A DNA stretch of 64,000 nt from Aureococcus anophagefferens (lineage: Eukaryota > Sar > Pelagophyceae > Pelagomonadales > Pelagomonadaceae), in NCBI RefSeq assembly GCF_000186865.1, contig NW_008705563.1, positions 2,011,141-2,075,140 on the forward strand, given 5' to 3'. This document shows, piece by piece, positions 61,018 through 64,000 of this stretch. Both the position numbers and the translations under genes were made by a program. The notes beneath the pieces are model-generated. The model was given only the letters and a program-made list of their open reading frames with translations. It was not told the origin of the DNA and did not search any database. Positions within the stretch are counted from its first letter, which is position 1; every line of letters starts with the position of its first letter.

Positions 61018-63765
61018 TCGCCGCGCCTCCGCGCACGACAACGACGTGCTCCTCCTCGAAGAGCGACTCCTTGAAGACGAGCTTCTCGAGGATGCGCCCG
61101 TCGTCGCCGTCCCAGACCCCGACGTCGCCGCTTCCCGCCGCCGGGTCGATGACGCAGCCGCGGTACGCGAGGCGCTCGGCGCCCTTGCTAAAGTACGCGC
61201 GGCGCATCGCGAGGCACACCGGCGACGCCAGGTCCCGGCGGACGAGCGCGTCGCGGCGCAGGTCCCAGGCGAATCGTTCGCCGACCGGCGCGGACACGCG
61301 CCACCCGTCCTGCTGGTCCAGGAACTCCTCGATCTCCTCCTCCGCCGGCGCGTCGCCCGCGTCGGCCACATCGTCGCCGGCGTCGCCGGCCGCGCTCGGG
61401 CCCCGGAAGCGCAGCCGGAACGCCCGGATGGCCTGGGGGTCCCCGAGGAGCACGTCCGCGAGCTCCTCGTCGTCGAGCAGGTCGAAGCACTCCTCCGTGA
61501 TCTGCTCGTCCTCGAAGCGCTTCCGCTGCTCGGGGCTCAGGAACGGGAGCGAGAGGTCGAGCCGCCCGCCCGCGCCCGGCGACGCGACGCGCCGCGCCGC
61601 GCGCGAGCGGTAGCCCGCGCCGGGCGCCTCGCGCGCGACGTCGCGGAGCGTCCGCTTCGCGCGGTCCGCGGCGGTCGACGTCTCGAGCACGGAGCTCATC
61701 ATCGTCGTCGCCATGCTGCTCAGGCTCGCCGAGAGGCTCGACGAGTCGAGCGCCGACCGGTCCGCCGTCGCGCGCTTGAGGCTCGCGCTGACCTGCTCGA
61801 GCACCTCGAACTCGCCCGCGGCGCCGCCGATGCCCAGGAAGTTCGACGCGAAGCGCGGGATGCGCTCGTCGACGGCCTGCTCGAGGGCCCGCAGCTTCCA
61901 CGAGAGGAGCGCGGCGATGCGGTCGGCGCCGGTGAGCGCGTCCGTGCGGAAGAGCGCGTCCGTGACCGTGTCCGACGGCTTCCCGTCGGACACGACGACG
62001 AGGCCGAGCGCGTGCGAGCCCGCCGCGTCCTCCGCCGCGCGGAAGAGCCGCTCCGCCGCGTCGATCGCGGGCAGGTAGTTGCCGTGGCCGCCCGCGACGG
62101 CGACGGCGGCGTGGCGCCGGATGAGCTTCGCGGCGACCGCGAGCGGCGCGCGCTGGAAGACGACCTCGGCGGCCGTCGACATCGTCACGAGCGACACGTC
62201 GATGCGCTTCCCCGGCGGCGCGGCCCGCTCGGTCGGCGCGATGAAGTCGGAGAGGAGCGTGTCGTAGGCCGCGGCGAGGCGCGTGACCTTGAGGCCGTAC
62301 GCGTCGACGCAGTCCTTGGTCGCCATCGAGCCGCTCTGGTCGACGAGACGGCGTAATGCGCCGCCGGCGCCGGCCGCGGGGGCGCCGCGGGAGCGTAGCG
62401 TGCGACCGCGTCGGCGNNNNNNNNNNNNNNNNNNNNNNNNNNNNNNNNNNNNNNNNNNNNNNNNNNNNNNNNNNNNNNNNNNNNNNNNNNNNNNNNNNNN
62501 NNNNNNNNNNNNNNNNNNNNNNNNNNNNNNNNNNNNNNNNNNNNNNNNNNNNNNNNNNNNNNNNNNNNNNNNNNNNNNNNNNNNNNNNNNNNNNNNNNNN
62601 NNNNNNNNNNNNNNNNNNNNNNGCGGCACGGGGCCGGCGCGGGCCGCGCGGGCGGCGGCGGCGGCCGCGCGGGAGCCGGGGACGGCCGCGCGGGAGCCGC
62701 CGCCGGCGCTGGCCGCGCGGGGGCCGCCGGCCGCGGGGGCGCCGCGGGCCGCGCGGGCGCCGTCGCGGGCACGGCGGGCGCGCGCGCGGGCACGGCGGGC
62801 GCGCGCGCGGGCACGGCGGGCGCGCGCGCGGCGGGCGCCGCAGGACGCACGGGCGCCGGCCCCGGAAGCGGCGGCGGCGGCGCGGCGGCGTCCGCGGGGG
62901 CTCCGGCCTTGACGACGTCGACGCACTTGTCGCGGCCCCGGAAGCGGGCGATCTCGAAGAGCACGCGGTCGCCGGCGGCGATGGGCTCGCGGACGTCGCC
63001 GCCGTGGACGAAGAGGTCGTCGCCGCCGGCGTCGGGCTTGACGAAGCCCTGGAACTTCTTGTCGTTGAACCAGATGACGCGGCCGGACCGACCCGGGAGC
63101 GCCGCGCCGGCCGGACGCGGCGCCACGGGCGCGGCGGGCGCCGGCCGCGCGGGCGTCGGCGCCGGCGCGGCCGGGAGCGCCGGCCGCGCGGGCGTCGGCG
63201 CCGGCCACGCGGGCGTCGGCGCCGGCGCGGCTCCCGGGGGCTTGATGAAGGGCGTCGCCCGCGCGCCGTCCGCGCCCAGAATCGCGTAGAGGCCCTTGTA
63301 GGCGAGGAGCGTCGTGCCGTCGCGGAGCGCGGCGCGCGTCCCGCGGGAGAGCGCCCGGCGCTCCTCCTTCCCGGGCAGCGCGCGCACGTGCGACGCCAGG
63401 CGCTCGCGCGGGTGCGGCCGCTCCTTCCGGCCCGCGCCCGCGACGTAGGTGACGAGCGTCGCCGAGGCCGGAACCTCGACGGCGGCGCGCCCGTCGAAGT
63501 GGACGTTGCAGAGCGGGCACTTACGCTTCGCCGGCTCCAGGGCTTTCAGCATGTCGTAGCAACCCGGGCAGACGGCGAGATGGCCGCAGGTCTGGAAGCG
63601 CACGGACCGCGGCTCGTCGAGGCAGACCGTGCACTCGCGTCGCTCGTCGGACGTCGCGGCGGCGACGGCGCGGACCTTTTGCGCGAGCACCTCATGGCGC
63701 TGGTCCGTGGAGGCTTTTGCCTCGTTCAGCACGGCCATGACCTGCCCTGGATTCGCGAAGGGCAT
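59516..63765 (-). CDS. RING - cold-shock - vWA - alpha-kinase - ubiquitin-like multidomain protein
   Basis: From ATG at 63765 the order is as follows. A RING (CTVCLDEPRSVRFQTCGHLA, CPGC, CPLC) lies at about 45-86. A cold-shock domain (GRVIWFNDKKFQGFVKPDAG, DLFVHGGDV) lies at about 224-285, set in Ala/Pro/Arg-rich linkers. After the gap comes a von Willebrand A domain starting LVDQSGSMATKD, with LVVVSDGKPSDTV. Next is an atypical alpha-kinase: AYFSKGAERLAYRGCVID, Lys in LVFKES, YEFRYNEGAG, the metal site CDLQGV, LTDP and the zinc-binding end THKCGALCKCLG. A basic coiled coil and a C-terminal ubiquitin-like fold (MKIFVRCSNGRTFELDVELS, LSDYNVQKNSTLYFLSE) follow. Both flanks of the gap are open in one strand. 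The 206-N gap breaks frame by one base, so linkage is strongly suggested but not proven. vWA/alpha-kinase pairs (vWKA-type) are known; the added RING, CSD and UBL are unusual. Confidence 0.78.
62417..62622. other. Assembly gap of 206 N
   Basis: An unsequenced stretch inside the RING/alpha-kinase gene, in a very GC-rich repeat-like Ala/Pro/Arg linker that is prone to assembly failure. Flanking codons imply that the real length is not 206. Confidence 0.98.
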
Positions 63766-63831
63766 TTTTGAACTCAGCCGGGCTGATCTTGACGCCGGGG
63801 CCAGCAGACAGGACTGACGAGCGCACCAGAC

Positions 63832-64000
63832 TTACCGCTTCCCCTTGCCGCCCTTGCCCTTGCCGCCTCGGCCGCGGCCCTTGCCGCCGCCGCCGCGGCC
63901 GCCGCCGCGGCCGCCGCCGCGGCCCTTCTTCCGCATGCCGGCGAACTTGTGGCGCTTGCCGTCGGCGGCGCCGAAGTCGTCGTCGCGGTCGTCGTCGTCC
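63832..64000 (-). CDS. C-terminus of a Gly/Arg/Lys-rich protein (partial at window edge)
   Basis: The frame ends at TAA (63832-63834) after a tail of GKGRGRGGKGKGGKGKR preceded by GRGGGRGGG and GKRHKFAGMRKKG, with an acidic DDDDRDDDFG further upstream. The gene enters from beyond 64000. RGG-type and Lys-rich tails are common in nucleolar and RNA-binding proteins, so ribosome biogenesis is a guess only. Confidence 0.55.
   Translation of the reverse strand, partial: DDDDRDDDFGAADGKRHKFAGMRKKGRGGGRGGGRGGGGKGRGRGGKGKGGKGKR

Overview
The window is nuclear DNA of a very GC-rich, intron-poor, gene-dense eukaryotic alga. Most likely it comes from a photosynthetic stramenopile with a red-derived secondary plastid, close to or within the pelagophyte Aureococcus. 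This rests on four things: codon third positions that are almost always G or C; short spliceosomal introns (about 43-100 nt); several proteins that begin with a secretory signal followed by a plastid-type transit region; and two near-identical 192-bp intron-forming transposons of the introner type known from Aureococcus and Micromonas. Two runs of N (18655-18704 and 62417-62622) are scaffold gaps. At least three genes carry apparent single-base frame breaks, which most simply reflect draft assembly errors.

Layout. 258-2801 (-): WD40/RING protein. 2802-3669: no complete gene, but two short opposing coding-like fragments. 3670-5877 (+): TPR, STI1-like and UBC-like segments leading into an OGFOD2-type oxygenase. 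6063-7020 (+): F-box-like gene. 7099-9604 (-): CDC48-type AAA ATPase with a signal peptide. 9821-11553 (-): mitochondrial serine hydroxymethyltransferase containing introner copy 1. 11715-11930: GC minisatellite. 12283-12507 (-): small ORF. 12855-14261 (+): plastid MGDG synthase. 14488-15601 (+): MYND protein. 15632-22301 (-): giant ARM-like protein across a gap. 22969-24531 (+): UAP56 helicase containing introner copy 2. 24847-31062 (+): polycystin-like channel with a MAM domain. 31375-32936 (+): Ariadne RBR ligase. 33137-34909 (+): secreted cupredoxin/ShKT protein interrupted by TAG. 34916-37129 (-): PH/PDZ-like protein. 37359-38288 (+): protein with a duplicated Trp-Cys motif. 38371-39201 (+): Cys-rich F-box-like protein. 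39257-41389 (-): plastid MnmG. 41548-42138 (+): small membrane protein. 42151-45378 (-): COG1-like protein with an EF-hand. 45637-46632 (-): SGNH hydrolase. 46786-48372 (+): ionotropic glutamate receptor-like channel. 48482-48985 (-): phosphohistidine phosphatase. 49169-50848 (+): AlkB/alpha-beta hydrolase fusion. 51027-52433 (+): MFS-like carrier. 52482-52989 (-): basic protein. 53096-53629 (+): MsrB. 53550-53918 (-) and 54140-54598 (+): small membrane proteins. 54778-59097 (+): large sensor/receptor. 59177-59389: triplicated 72-bp signal-peptide cassette. 59516-63765 (-): RING, cold-shock, vWA, alpha-kinase and ubiquitin-like protein. 63832-64000 (-): partial Gly/Arg/Lys-rich protein.

The genes form no operon or pathway. 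They are a sample of housekeeping functions (mRNA export, C1 metabolism, Golgi tethering, ubiquitin ligation), plastid biology (MGDG synthesis, tRNA modification, redox repair, a CDC48 likely at the plastid envelope) and large sensory or channel proteins. Many neighbours are divergent pairs separated by only 106-230 bp. The most notable items are the two introners, three introns whose reading frames call for a GC donor of the form GCGCG, the RING/CSD/vWA/alpha-kinase/UBL architecture, and a recurring duplication of gene 3' ends just past their stop codons.
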